Counted from the first letter of the stretch, positions 1-8,682 are shown. The stretch is DNA of 64,000 nt from Microbacterium testaceum (GCF_001476285.1 NZ_LDRU01000061.1:1-64000), one strand, 5' to 3'. The notes: generated by a model not told the origin, from the letters alone. Numbers and translations are program-made.

Positions 1-2
1 GC

Positions 3-827
3 GACGCCGCGCGCGCGGCGGAGGACGCCGGTGTCGAGGAGCTGTGGCTCTGGGAAGACTGCTTCCGCTCTTCCGCGTGGGCCGCCGCAGCCGCCGCCCT
101 CGCCGTCACCGATCACCTGCGCATCGGTGTCGGGATCGCGCCTTTCCCCCTCCGCAACGTCGCCGCCTCGGCGATGGAGGTCGCGACGATCGAGCGGATG
201 TTCCCCGGTCGGCTCCTCCCCGGTTTCGGACACGGCGTACAGGACTGGATGCGTCAGATCGGGGCGAAGGCCGCCTCGCCGCTCACGCTCATGCAGGAGC
301 AGCTCCCCGCCCTCCGCTCGTTGCTCGCGGGCGACACGGTCAGCGCCGAGGGGAGATACGTGCGACTGCGCGAGGTCGCCCTCGACTGGCCGCCCGCCGA
401 GGCTCCGCTCGTCTACGCGGCGGCCGAAGGGCCGAAGACCCTGGCTCTCGCCGGTGCCGTCGCCGACGGCGTCATCCTCGACAGTCGGCACACGGTCGAC
501 GAGATCGCCGAGGCCGTCGGCGTGGTGCGGGCGGGGAGAGCGGATGCCGGTCGCGACGGCCGCACCGATGTCGTCGCCTACGTGCTCACGGCCTTCGGTC
601 CCGGCGCCCGGGAGCGGGCGGCAGCCGCGGTGGGCGACCGACCTGACGCCGCGGATCGGGTGCTGGCCGGCTCCGTATCCGAGGTCGCCGAGGGCGTCGC
701 TCGATTCCAGGCCGCCGGCGTCGACGATGTCGTGCTGCTTCCGACGGATGACGTCGACCTCGCGGCCTTCTACGCCGCGGTCGGCCAGGTGGCGATCGCC
801 GTTCCGAACGCCGGAGGGGTGTCATGA
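3..827 (+). CDS. LLM-class flavin-dependent oxidoreductase (5' truncated)
   Basis: The reading frame is open from base 3, so the gene starts before the window. The visible part begins inside a TIM-barrel of the luciferase-like monooxygenase (LLM) family: an early EDAGVEELWLWED strand, then APFPLRNVAASAMEVATIER and the FPGRLLPGFGHG segment typical of F420- or FMN-dependent members. About 275 residues are visible, close to the family's usual 280-350, so only a short N-terminus is missing. Its stop overlaps the next start by 4 nt, which implies translational coupling with a second, related flavoenzyme. The cofactor (F420 or FMN) and the substrate cannot be read from the sequence. Confidence 0.85.
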   Translation, partial: DAARAAEDAGVEELWLWEDCFRSSAWAAAAAALAVTDHLRIGVGIAPFPLRNVAASAMEVATIERMFPGRLLPGFGHGVQDWMRQIGAKAASPLTLMQEQLPALRSLLAGDTVSAEGRYVRLREVALDWPPAEAPLVYAAAEGPKTLALAGAVADGVILDSRHTVDEIAEAVGVVRAGRADAGRDGRTDVVAYVLTAFGPGARERAAAAVGDRPDAADRVLAGSVSEVAEGVARFQAAGVDDVVLLPTDDVDLAAFYAAVGQVAIAVPNAGGVS

Positions 828-1600
828 CCCGGGGCGTCGTCTCGCTCGGACTGGCGGGAGCGCTCGGCCCCGAGTCGATCGCCCGTATCGCCCCCGAGGT
901 CGAGAGAGCCGGGTTCCACGCGCTCTGGATCAACGACACCCCCGACGGTGACGCCCTTGCCGCGCTCGCCGCGGCGGCGACGGTGACCGAGCGCCTGCAC
1001 CTCGCCACCGGCGTCGTGCCTGTCGACCGTCGACCTGGTGATGCGATCGCCGCAGAGGTGGCGTCCCTCGATCTTCCGCTCGACCGGTTGACTCTAGGGA
1101 TCGGCTCGGGCATCGCGAAAGAGGGCGCTCTGGCACGGGTCGGCGACGCGATCGAGGTGCTGCACGGCGCGGGCATGCCGCGTGTGCTCGTCGGCGCGCT
1201 CGGTCCGAAAATGCGCCGCACCGGCGTCGAGCGGGCCGAGGGGGTGCTTCTCAACTGGGTGCCGCCGGTCGAGGCACGCGCGCAGACCGACGCTCTGCAC
1301 GAGATCTCTCCTGCTGCGCACATCGCGGTCTACGTGCGGACGGCGATCGTTCCCGGCGCGCGGGCCCGCCTCGAGGCCGAGACGGAGCGATACGCGTCGT
1401 TCCCGAACTACGCCGCGAATTTCGCGCGGATGGGGGTGGATGCCGCGGACACGACGATCCGCGACGTCACCGAGCTGAGCGACGCGCTCGAGGCGTACAC
1501 CGCGGCGACCGACGAGGTCGTGCTCCGCGCGATCGTGCCGGAAGATACGGTGGAGGCGTACATCGACTTCGTGCGGCGGACGGCGCCCTCGCCGAGCTGA
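824..1600 (+). CDS. LLM-class flavin-dependent oxidoreductase, short form
   Basis: 258 residues. The start ATG overlaps the previous stop in an ATGA. The protein has luciferase-like features: an N-terminal SLGLAGALGPESIARIAPEVE helix, ALWINDTPDGDALAALAAAA, a LATGVVPVDRRPGDAIAAEV stretch and LTLGIGSGIAKEGALARVGD. It is shorter than most LLM proteins, with the region around the usual insertion loops reduced. The coupling with the preceding gene suggests that the two act on the same compound or form a heteromer, as LuxA/LuxB do; that is inference. No function beyond the family is claimed. Confidence 0.75.
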   Translation: MTRGVVSLGLAGALGPESIARIAPEVERAGFHALWINDTPDGDALAALAAAATVTERLHLATGVVPVDRRPGDAIAAEVASLDLPLDRLTLGIGSGIAKEGALARVGDAIEVLHGAGMPRVLVGALGPKMRRTGVERAEGVLLNWVPPVEARAQTDALHEISPAAHIAVYVRTAIVPGARARLEAETERYASFPNYAANFARMGVDAADTTIRDVTELSDALEAYTAATDEVVLRAIVPEDTVEAYIDFVRRTAPSPS

Positions 1601-1853
1601 CGGGAAGGGGGGCCACGGCTGACCCGTCTTCGCGGGGCCGACGCGACAGTCGTTTGCGCGGCTCTCCCGCTGGCCTATTCGCGCCTGTCGGCGCGCGAGG
1701 GCGGTCGCTGCGGGCCCCGCACCGAGCGCACTCCGGAACACGCCGGGCCGCGCGCTCGCCGCCGGGTTGCTCTCGCTGCCGGGTCGCTCTCGCTACCGAG
1801 CCGCGCTCGGTCGATGCGGGACTCCGTGCGGATGTTCGCCGCGCCGCGCGCCG

Positions 1854-1859
1854 TAGCAT
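1854..1859 (+). promoter_or_regulatory. Putative -10 box (TAGCAT) for leaderless lipoprotein mRNA
   Basis: TAGCAT ends 6 nt before the ATG at 1866 and no Shine-Dalgarno sequence fits in between. This is the spacing expected of an actinobacterial leaderless transcript. The 265-bp gap from 1601 otherwise holds only GC-rich sequence with a short direct duplication near 1757-1795. Confidence 0.5.
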
Positions 1860-1865
1860 GGGCCC

Positions 1866-2486
1866 ATGCGGCGACTTCCGGTGACCCTCGTGACGATCGC
1901 GGCCACTGCGGCGCTGCTTTCCGCCTGCACCGGTGCGCCGGCAGCGGGGGACGCTCCCACAGGGAGCGCCGCGGCGGCCTCGGTCGGCCCGCCGCCCGCC
2001 ACGGAGTCGAACCTCGGTTCGGAGCCGACCCCGGCTCCCGCGTCGACTCCGGACGCCGCCTCGATCGCCCAAGCCGATGCGTGGCTCGGCGCGATCGCGC
2101 TGCCCGCGGGGGCGGTGCGCACGGATGACAACACCCGGTTGTACACGTCGTTCGCCGGATGGATCTGCGCGCCGATCGCGGGGCGGCACGGGGAGTGGCT
2201 CGTCCCGAACGCCGATGTGGACGGGACGATCGACTGGATTCGCGAGAACCCGCCCGCCGGATTGAAGGCCACGACCGGGGGCGGCTCGTTCGGCGATGCC
2301 CCGCCGCCGACCTCCGCGACTGTCGCCTTCACCCCGGAGGACCTCTCCCAGCAGGGCGTCCTCTTCCGGGCGGATCGCAGAGGTTCCAGCGTCGCCGTGC
2401 AAGCCGACGTCGTCGCGCTCGGCTCGACCTCCGTGTGCCCGGAGCCCGATCCCGGCACGAGCTTCGGTCTGCCCGGTCAGGGTTGA
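1866..2486 (+). CDS. Putative secreted lipoprotein, function unknown
   Basis: 206 residues. The N-terminus MRRLPVTLVTIAATAALLSAC is a lipoprotein signal with lipobox LSAC and Cys21 as the predicted lipidated residue. A Pro/Ala/Thr-rich linker runs to about residue 60. A compact domain follows with two Cys (WICAP and SVCPE), which could form a disulfide. I recognise no family. It is monocistronic, with a gap on the left and a convergent Nudix gene 11 bp to the right. It is likely anchored to the outer face of the membrane. Confidence 0.7.
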   Translation: MRRLPVTLVTIAATAALLSACTGAPAAGDAPTGSAAAASVGPPPATESNLGSEPTPAPASTPDAASIAQADAWLGAIALPAGAVRTDDNTRLYTSFAGWICAPIAGRHGEWLVPNADVDGTIDWIRENPPAGLKATTGGGSFGDAPPPTSATVAFTPEDLSQQGVLFRADRRGSSVAVQADVVALGSTSVCPEPDPGTSFGLPGQG

Positions 2487-2497
2487 TCCGGCGCGGG

Positions 2498-2974
2498 TCA
2501 GGCTGAGGTGCCGGCCGTCTCCATCCCCACCAGCGCGTCCGCGATGACTCGATCGATCCAGTCCCTGCGGGGAAGCGCGGCGATCTCGTCGCGCGCGAAC
2601 CATCCCACTTCGAGCAGCTCATCTTGGTCGGCGACGGCCGCGCTCAGCAGCTCGCAGTCGTAGGCGGTGGTCACGTATCCGACCTGATCGCCGTTCGGGT
2701 AGGTCACCATCATGGGGTCCCCGCCATACACGCCGACGATCCCGCGGATGCGCACGGCGGCTCCGGTTTCTTCGCCGATCTCGCGGTGCAGGGCCTCGGC
2801 CGGCTCTTCGCCGGGTTCCACCGCTCCGCCCATCAGGCTCCACAGCCCGGAGTGTCGGTGGCGGGCCAGGAGGAACCGATCCCGTTCGCGGATCACCGCG
2901 GTCACTCCCGGCAGGAGCAGTAGGTCGGTTCCGATGCGCGAGCGGATCGAGGCGACATAGTCCGAGACGGGCAT
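2498..2974 (-). CDS. Nudix hydrolase
   Basis: 158 residues. A complete Nudix box runs from about residue 50 to 72: GAVEPGE, then REIGEETGA, matching GX5EX7REUXEEXGU, so the Mg-binding catalytic helix is intact. The protein would hydrolyse a nucleoside diphosphate linked to another group, such as an oxidised or modified nucleotide or a sugar nucleotide; the substrate is not deducible. The ATG lies 6 nt behind TAAACT (2981-2986 read on the minus strand), which overlaps the stop codon of the upstream tetR gene, so the transcript is probably leaderless and independent. No transmembrane segment is seen. Confidence 0.88.
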   Translation of the reverse strand: MPVSDYVASIRSRIGTDLLLLPGVTAVIRERDRFLLARHRHSGLWSLMGGAVEPGEEPAEALHREIGEETGAAVRIRGIVGVYGGDPMMVTYPNGDQVGYVTTAYDCELLSAAVADQDELLEVGWFARDEIAALPRRDWIDRVIADALVGMETAGTSA

Positions 2975-2980
2975 GCGGCG

Positions 2981-2986
2981 AGTTTA
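2981..2986 (-). promoter_or_regulatory. Putative -10 box (TAAACT) for leaderless Nudix mRNA
   Basis: Read on the minus strand, TAAACT is followed by 6 nt and the ATG at 2974. The box contains the TAA stop of the tetR gene, so promoter and stop codon share bases. Confidence 0.45.
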
Positions 2987-3580
2987 GGCAACGGACCTGG
3001 CGGCGAACGGGGCCAACGCCGCAGCGACCAGCCTCTGCCCGCGCTCGGGCGGCATCCGTCCGTCCCCTTCGGCCCCACGCGCCACCGCGATGCCGTCGAG
3101 GACCGCGAGAAGCAGGCCCGCGTCGTTGGCGGTGATGTCGGCGGCGGGATAAGCCTCGGACAGCAGCATTTGCACGGCCTCTTCGGTGCGCCGCCACTCC
3201 CGCTCGTGCATCGCGCGGACCTCGGGATCGGTGCCCGCGCGCGAGGCGAAGGCGGTCCACACGATCGCGTCCCGCCGGCCCGCTTCACCGAGGGCGGCCA
3301 GTTCCTCGCAGAACACGCTCAGGCGCTCGCCCGCCGAGTCGACTCCGGCCAACGCGGCCCCGACGCGATCGTGGAAGTGCGCGGTCACGGCATCCATGGC
3401 CCCGATGATCAGCGCCGCCCGTGTGGGGAAGTGATGTTGGACCGCGCCGACGGAGACACCCGCGGCGGCGGCGACCTTGCGGACGCTGAGGTCGTCAGCG
3501 CCCCGCGTCGACAGCACGTCGAGGACCGCCTCGGTGATGATCTCCCGGCTGCTGGGCGCGGGGGGAACGCGTGGGTTCAC
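2984..3580 (-). CDS. TetR/AcrR family transcriptional repressor
   Basis: 198 residues from a GTG start. The N-terminal helix-turn-helix reads LSVRKVAAAAGVSVGAVQHH followed by FPTRAALI (about residues 35-63), the standard TetR DNA-binding domain. The rest is the variable ligand-binding helical domain (GERLSVFCEELAALGEAGRR onwards), of BetI-like appearance. It is divergent from a DUF418 membrane protein gene with only 22 bp between the two starts. A perfect 16-bp inverted repeat covers the first codons of that gene and is the natural operator. The repressor therefore probably controls the membrane gene and itself. The ligand is unknown. Confidence 0.88.
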   Translation of the reverse strand: MNPRVPPAPSSREIITEAVLDVLSTRGADDLSVRKVAAAAGVSVGAVQHHFPTRAALIIGAMDAVTAHFHDRVGAALAGVDSAGERLSVFCEELAALGEAGRRDAIVWTAFASRAGTDPEVRAMHEREWRRTEEAVQMLLSEAYPAADITANDAGLLLAVLDGIAVARGAEGDGRMPPERGQRLVAAALAPFAARSVA

Positions 3581-3602
3581 CCTCGTAGGCTACGGTGAAG
3601 GC

Positions 3603-4775
3603 GTGACCAATACGAACGTATTGCCCAGTCCTCATCGTGTCCAGGCCCTCGACGTCGTGCGCGGAGTTGCCATCGTCGGCACGCTCGCGACCAACATCTG
3701 GGTGTTTTCGCACCCGTGGGGTCTGCTCGGCATGCTGAGCTCGCCCACGGTTCCGGGGGAGCAGGCAGCCGACGCCCAGTTGGTGCTCATGGCCTTGGCT
3801 CAGGGGAAGTTCCTCGCGCTGCTTTCGCTCACCTTCGGGATCGGCCTGGCCCTGCAGCATCGCTCGGCCCATAGCCACCGACGGCGGTGGCCGGGACGCT
3901 ACCTGTGGCGCGCCGCGCTTCTGTTCGTCGACGGTGTCGTCAACTACGTCCTCATCGCCGAGTTCGACGTCCTGATGGGGTACGCCGTCACGGCTGCGAT
4001 CGTGTCGTTCCTGCTCCTGACCCGGCCCCGGGCGCAACGGGCGATGATCCTCGTGTTCGGCGGTCTCCACGTCGCCATGATCTCGCTCATCGTGCTGGCG
4101 CTTACGGCGATTCCCGGGGCGAACGTCGATGGAGCGCTACCGGACGGTCCAAGTCCGTACGCCACCGAATCGTTCTGGGGTCTCGCTCTTTTCCGCGTGG
4201 ACAACATCGACGTGTTCCGCGCAGAACCGGTCCTCATCGGCTTCCTGTCGCTCGCGATGTTCCTCGCCGGCGCGGCCCTCTTGCGGGCCGGTGTCTTCAC
4301 GGCCGACGGCGCAGGGCTGCGTCGCCGACTCATGGTCGCGGGGGCGTGCGCCGCTCCACTCGACCTCGTGCTCGCCCTCACGGCGACGCCCGCGGGACTC
4401 CTCCTCGAACGGTACGTTGCGGCACCGGTCGTCGGCCTCGGTCTTCTCGGACTCATCGTCGAGCTCTGTCGGTTCCGTGGAGTGAGCGGGTGGTGGGCCC
4501 GCCGCGCGACCGAGATCGGCCGGGTCGCGCTCAGCGCATATCTTCTGCAGAACCTTCTCGGCGGCGCGCTCTTCTACGGATGGGGGTTCGGGCTCGCCGA
4601 GAGTCTCGAGCCCTGGCGCGTGCCCGTGACGGTGATCGCCTTCGTCGCGATCACCGTCCTCGTCGCGAGCGCGGCGCACCTCTGGTTGCGTCGCTTCTCG
4701 ACGGGACCGGTGGAGTGGCTGTGGCGCGCGGCCGCGAACCTGGCCGCGCGCGACCGGCCCTCGACCGCGTCGTGA
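3603..4775 (+). CDS. DUF418-family multi-pass membrane protein (YeiB-like)
   Basis: 390 residues from GTG at 3603. Homology-like sequence (RVQALDVVRGVAIVGTLATN) begins a dozen codons later, and the palindrome and -10 boxes lie at this position. The ALDVVRGVAIVGTL opening, about ten hydrophobic segments and the C-terminal block (TEIGRVALSAYLLQNLLG, then GALFYGWGFG) match the DUF418/YeiB family, related to membrane acyltransferases. The exact role is unknown; candidates are cell-envelope modification or transport. It is followed after 16 bp by a small membrane protein, probably co-transcribed. Likely repressed by the divergent TetR protein. Confidence 0.82.
   Translation: MTNTNVLPSPHRVQALDVVRGVAIVGTLATNIWVFSHPWGLLGMLSSPTVPGEQAADAQLVLMALAQGKFLALLSLTFGIGLALQHRSAHSHRRRWPGRYLWRAALLFVDGVVNYVLIAEFDVLMGYAVTAAIVSFLLLTRPRAQRAMILVFGGLHVAMISLIVLALTAIPGANVDGALPDGPSPYATESFWGLALFRVDNIDVFRAEPVLIGFLSLAMFLAGAALLRAGVFTADGAGLRRRLMVAGACAAPLDLVLALTATPAGLLLERYVAAPVVGLGLLGLIVELCRFRGVSGWWARRATEIGRVALSAYLLQNLLGGALFYGWGFGLAESLEPWRVPVTVIAFVAITVLVASAAHLWLRRFSTGPVEWLWRAAANLAARDRPSTAS
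3608..3623. promoter_or_regulatory. Perfect 7-2-7 palindrome, probable TetR operator
   Basis: CAATACGAACGTATTG is a perfect inverted repeat with a 2-nt centre. It lies inside the first seven codons of the DUF418 gene, just downstream of candidate -10 boxes TAGGCT (3586-3591) and TACGGT (3591-3596). A repressor bound here would cover the transcription start of a leaderless mRNA. The AT-rich core stands out in very GC-rich DNA. Confidence 0.65.
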
Positions 4776-4791
4776 GTGGAAGACTGACCGG

Positions 4792-5199
4792 ATGCCACGC
4801 CCCCGAGGTCTCACCATCCGCTCCGTCGCGCGCGGCGGCCTGGCCATGCTCCTTGTCGGCGCCGGCGTCAGCCACCTGACGTGGGGTCGTCGCGGCTACC
4901 GCATCGTCGTGCCCGGCTGGGCGACGAGGATGCTCCACACCGACAAGGACGCCATCGTCGTGGCATCCGGAGCGGCCGAAGTGCTCCTCGGCACCGCGCT
5001 CATCGCGCTCCCGCGAGAACGCGGACGGATCGGCGCGGCGATCGCCGCGTTCTTCGTCGCGGTGTTTCCCGGCAACGTGCACCAGTGGCGCACGGGGCGA
5101 TCGGCACCCGGCCTGAACACCGATCGCGCGCGTTTCGTCCGGCTCTTCCTGCAGGTCCCGCTCGTGGCGTGGGCCTGGTGGGCGACGCGTCGGCGCTGA
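4792..5199 (+). CDS. Small DoxX-like membrane protein
   Basis: 135 residues with about four hydrophobic segments (GGLAMLLVGAGVSHL, ASGAAEVLLGTALIALP, GAAIAAFFVAVFPGNVHQW, LFLQVPLVAWAWWA). The FPGNVHQW and LQVPLVAWAWW motifs resemble DoxX-family proteins of actinobacteria. It lies 16 bp after the DUF418 gene on the same strand, suggesting one transcript under the TetR protein. The function is not known. The gene converges on recQ; the 94 bp between shows no clear terminator. Confidence 0.7.
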   Translation: MPRPRGLTIRSVARGGLAMLLVGAGVSHLTWGRRGYRIVVPGWATRMLHTDKDAIVVASGAAEVLLGTALIALPRERGRIGAAIAAFFVAVFPGNVHQWRTGRSAPGLNTDRARFVRLFLQVPLVAWAWWATRRR

Positions 5200-5293
5200 C
5201 GTCGCGCCGCGTTCCGCTTTCGCCGCGGGACGCTCCGCGCCCCGCCCCGCCGCCCTCCACGCGCGACGGCGACCGCAGACGATGCGGGATGCT

Positions 5294-6940
5294 CTAGGCC
5301 GCCTCCCCGAGCTCCAGGATGCCGTTCTCGAACGCGGCGCGGGCGAGGATCTTGTAGCCGTGCTCGGGGAAGAAGACCGTCAGTCGGTCGTCCTCGATGC
5401 CCATGACCGTGCCGGTCCCGAACTCCGCGTGTTGGACGGTCGAGTCGATGCGGATCCCGCCGTCGTCGTTCGCGTCCGTGGCCTCGACCGGCGCGCCGAC
5501 GCCGTGATCGCACCGGTCGCAGGAACCGCACGATGCGGGACTCTCGACACCGAAGTACTCCAGCAGAGCACGGCGGCGGCAGTGCGTGGTCTCGGCGTAG
5601 CCGCGCATGATCTCGATACGCGAGGCACGGATGCGCTCCTCGGCCTCGTCGCGCTCACGCACGGCGGCGACGGCGTCGCCGGCCGAGACCTTCTTCTGCA
5701 CGGACACGCCCTCGGCCCCCGACACGGCCAGACCACTCGCGACGAGCTGATTGAGCACGCGACCGATGACCCGAGCGGGGCGACCGCTGCGCTCAGCGAC
5801 GTCTTTCGTTCGGAGCGGCTTGCGCGAACGGCGCAGCACATCCCAGACCCCCGCGATGTCGGCGCGCTTGGTGTGCCCACCCGCGAAGAACGACCGCAGC
5901 GAGAAGTCTTCGGCTCGATAGTGGAGGATCGCCCGCGCGGGCTGACCGTCGCGCGCGGCGCGGCCGATCTCCTGCGCGTACGCGTCCAGCGACTCGGTCA
6001 CGTCGGCGTGCACGACGAGGCGCACGTCGCTCTTGTCCACGCCCATCCCGAACGCCGAGGTGGCGACGACGACGTCGAGCTCGCCGGCGCTCCACGCGGA
6101 ATGCACCTCATCACGTCGCTTCTGCGCCATCGCGCCGTGGTAGGCGGCCGCCCGGAGCCCGAGCTCACCCAGCTCGTCCGCGTACAGCTCGGTGCCCTTG
6201 CGCGTGGCAACGTAGAGGAGCGCCGGGCCCTCGGCATCCTGAACGTCCGCGAGCACGGCACGGCGTTTGTCGGCGTCGTGCTCGTGGCGGCGGACGGCCA
6301 TGTGGATCTCGGGGCGGTCCATGCCGCGCACCTCGAGGTGCGGATCGCGCATGCCGAGGCTCGCGACGATGTCATCGCGGACGGGCGCGGATGCCGTCGC
6401 CGTCAGCGCCAGGACCGGCGGGTGCCCGAGGGCCTCGACGGCATCCCCGATGCGGGCGTAGTCGGGGCGGAAGTCGTGGCCCCAGGCCGACACGCAGTGC
6501 GCTTCGTCGACCACCACCAGCCGCACGTCGGAGCGCGCGAGTCGCTCGAACACCTCGGCGTTGGCGAGCTGCTCCGGCGCGAGGAACGCGTAGACGGCGT
6601 CGTCGCCCTCGATCGCCGCCCAGGCTGCCTTGCGCGCCGAGGCGCTCGTGCGCGAGTTCAGCGCGACGGCGGCGGGGGCATCGGGTGCCGCGTCGATGGA
6701 GTCGATCTGGTCGCGCTGCAGCGCCAGCAGGGGTGAGATCACCAGGGTCGTCCCGCCCAGCTCGCATCCGGCGATCTGATACACCGCCGACTTGCCCGCC
6801 CCCGTGGGGAACACCACGAGCGTGTCGCGGCCGCCCACGACCGCGTCGATCGCCTCGGCCTGGCCGGGCAGCAGGTCGTCCCAGCCGAACACCTCGCGGG
6901 CGGTGCGGGCGGACTGTTCGAGGGTGGCGGGTGCGTTCAC
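5294..6940 (-). CDS. recQ: RecQ-family ATP-dependent DNA helicase
   Basis: 548 residues, GTG start with AGGAATGAGG as ribosome binding site. Helicase motifs are in order: the LLPGQAEAI Q-motif region, Walker A FPTGAGKS (about 45-51), DEAHCVSAWGHDFRPDY (from about 145) with the RecQ-specific aromatic-rich loop, then ATSAFGMGVDKSDVR and QEIGRAARDG (motifs V and VI). A zinc-binding RecQ-Ct region follows (CRRRALLEYFG, CGSCDRCD). The ending after residue 490 is a short basic-acidic domain rather than a clear HRDC. It unwinds 3'-5' DNA in recombination and repair. It is divergent from DNA ligase B across a 173-bp region with long inverted repeats. Confidence 0.93.
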   Translation of the reverse strand: MNAPATLEQSARTAREVFGWDDLLPGQAEAIDAVVGGRDTLVVFPTGAGKSAVYQIAGCELGGTTLVISPLLALQRDQIDSIDAAPDAPAAVALNSRTSASARKAAWAAIEGDDAVYAFLAPEQLANAEVFERLARSDVRLVVVDEAHCVSAWGHDFRPDYARIGDAVEALGHPPVLALTATASAPVRDDIVASLGMRDPHLEVRGMDRPEIHMAVRRHEHDADKRRAVLADVQDAEGPALLYVATRKGTELYADELGELGLRAAAYHGAMAQKRRDEVHSAWSAGELDVVVATSAFGMGVDKSDVRLVVHADVTESLDAYAQEIGRAARDGQPARAILHYRAEDFSLRSFFAGGHTKRADIAGVWDVLRRSRKPLRTKDVAERSGRPARVIGRVLNQLVASGLAVSGAEGVSVQKKVSAGDAVAAVRERDEAEERIRASRIEIMRGYAETTHCRRRALLEYFGVESPASCGSCDRCDHGVGAPVEATDANDDGGIRIDSTVQHAEFGTGTVMGIEDDRLTVFFPEHGYKILARAAFENGILELGEAA

Positions 6941-6980
6941 GGTGCCTCATTCCTGGGGGAGGCTTCCAGCACACCCTGAA

Positions 6981-7094
6981 CCTCCGACATCGCCGCGGGG
7001 GTTGCGAGGAGGGGGCGCGTGTGGAACACACGACATCCGACGTGCTCCTCGCACGGCCGCTCCGCGCGCGCAAGTGTCGAAGCGATGTCGGAGG
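6981..7094. promoter_or_regulatory. Divergent recQ/ligB control region with inverted repeats
   Basis: The 173-bp gap between the two starts holds a perfect 13-bp inverted pair, CCTCCGACATCGC at 6981-6993 and GCGATGTCGGAGG at 7082-7094, separated by 88 bp. Inside it is a perfect 6-3-6 palindrome, CGTGTGGAACACACG, at 7018-7032. A weak -10 (CAGGAT, 7102-7107) lies 6 nt before the ligase ATG. The arrangement suggests a shared repressor or loop-forming protein. I see no match to the SOS box I know from actinobacteria. Confidence 0.45.
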
Positions 7095-7113
7095 GGGATG
7101 CCAGGATGCCAAC

Positions 7114-8682
7114 ATGCTGTTCGGCGACATCGAGACGACCCTCGTGGCGGTGACGAGCACGCGCTCGCGCCTGGCCAAAGTCGACGCCCTGGCCGCCCTG
7201 CTCAGCGACCTCGGGCCGGATGAGATCGCTCCGGCGGTGGGTCTGCTCACGGCGTCTCCTCGGCAGGGCCGGCTCGGCGTCGGCTGGCGCACGCTGTCCG
7301 CGCGCGGAGGGGCGCACGCGGCGGATCCGACCCTCACGATCCGCGAGGTCGACGAGGCGTTCTCGCGTCTCGTCGAGATCGGCGGAGCGGGATCCGCGGC
7401 CGTGCGGACGGCCCTCCTCGACGATCTCGCGTCCCGCGCGACCGCGAGTGAGTGGCAGCTCCTGGTCCGGATCATGACGGGCGAGCTGCGGACGGGTGCC
7501 CTCGAGGGCGTCCTGCAGGATGCCATCGCTCGAGCCGCCGAACGCGACGGCGCCGCGGTGCGTCGGGCCGCCATGCTGTCGGGCGACCTGGGTGAGACCG
7601 CCGTCATTGCCCTGACCGGCTCCGTCGACGACCTCACCGCGGTCGGGTTCGTGGTCGGCCGCGGCGTCCAGCCCATGCTGGCGTCCACGGCCGCGACCGT
7701 GGCGGAGGCTCTGGATGCCGCGGGCCGCGCGTCGGTGGAGTACAAGCTCGACGGCGCGCGGGTGCAAGTCCATCGGCGCGGCGACGAGGTGCGCGTGTTC
7801 ACCCGGACGCTCGCCGATGTCACGCACCGCGTGCCCGAGATCGTCGAGGTCGCGCGCTCGCTCCCCGTCGAGGACGTGATCCTCGACGGCGAGACGCTTT
7901 CGCTCGACGACGACGGTGCTCCGCGTCCGTTCCAAGACACGATGGCGCGCTTCGGCGCCGAGACGGCCCGCGAGATCGCTCTGCGGCCGTGGTTCTTCGA
8001 CATCCTGCACGTCGACGGGCGCGACCTCATCGACGAACCGCTCGAGGCGCGCCTCGACGAGCTGCAGCGTGTCGCGGGGGAGTACCGCATTCCCGGCCTC
8101 CTGACCGACGATGCCAGGGCCGCCGATGCCTTCGCCCGGGCGGCGCTCGACGCAGGACACGAGGGCGTCATGGTGAAGGGGCTCGACGCGCCCTATGCGG
8201 CGGGGCGCCGCGGCAAGAGCTGGCTGAAGGTCAAACCCGTGCACACCTTCGACCTCGTGGTGCTGGGCGTCGAGCGAGGGTCCGGGCGCCGTGCCGAGTG
8301 GCTGTCGAACCTGCATCTCGGGGCGCGTGATCCCGAGGGGGCGTTCGGTGAGCCGGGCGGTTTCGTGATGGTGGGCAAGACGTTCAAGGGGCTGACCGAC
8401 GAACTCCTGCGGTGGCAGACCGCGCACTTCGCGGACCGGGCGATGGGTGAGGTGGCCGGTGGCATCCGCGTCGTCCCCGACACCGTGGTCGAGATCGCGA
8501 TCGACGGGGTGCAACGCTCGGTGCGGTACCCCGGCGGGATCGCTCTGCGCTTCGCCCGGGTCAAGGGGTACCGCCCCGACAAGCCGGCGGCCGAGGCCGA
8601 CACGATCAGCACCCTCCGGGCGATGCTTCCGGGTGGTGCCGCCGGAGCGGTGACCTCCCCCGACGAGAGGACGACACGATGA
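7114..8682 (+). CDS. ligB: ATP-dependent DNA ligase (LigB type)
   Basis: 522 residues. The ATG at 7114 is chosen because the ligase N-terminal domain (LFGDIETTLVAVTSTRSRLA) begins here. The adenylation motif EYKLDGARVQVHR gives Lys211 as the AMP-accepting residue. Later nucleotidyltransferase motifs are present: VILDGETLSLDD, FFDILHVDGRDL, GHEGVMVKGLD and KSWLKVKP, followed by an OB-fold region to about residue 510. Length and N-terminal domain match actinobacterial LigB (about 507-510 residues). It seals nicks in duplex DNA as a second ligase beside NAD-dependent LigA. The downstream gene overlaps by 4 nt. Confidence 0.93.
   Translation: MLFGDIETTLVAVTSTRSRLAKVDALAALLSDLGPDEIAPAVGLLTASPRQGRLGVGWRTLSARGGAHAADPTLTIREVDEAFSRLVEIGGAGSAAVRTALLDDLASRATASEWQLLVRIMTGELRTGALEGVLQDAIARAAERDGAAVRRAAMLSGDLGETAVIALTGSVDDLTAVGFVVGRGVQPMLASTAATVAEALDAAGRASVEYKLDGARVQVHRRGDEVRVFTRTLADVTHRVPEIVEVARSLPVEDVILDGETLSLDDDGAPRPFQDTMARFGAETAREIALRPWFFDILHVDGRDLIDEPLEARLDELQRVAGEYRIPGLLTDDARAADAFARAALDAGHEGVMVKGLDAPYAAGRRGKSWLKVKPVHTFDLVVLGVERGSGRRAEWLSNLHLGARDPEGAFGEPGGFVMVGKTFKGLTDELLRWQTAHFADRAMGEVAGGIRVVPDTVVEIAIDGVQRSVRYPGGIALRFARVKGYRPDKPAAEADTISTLRAMLPGGAAGAVTSPDERTTR

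Noticed and set aside
1601-1865. Gap before the lipoprotein gene as a hidden gene or RNA
   Set aside because: I found only GC-rich sequence with a short direct duplication and a -10 box; no coding or structured RNA signal could be supported.
5282-6736. 484-codon plus-strand frame opposite recQ
   Set aside because: It is the complement of recQ with no recognisable domain and low-complexity Arg/Asp/Val content; recQ has all helicase motifs.
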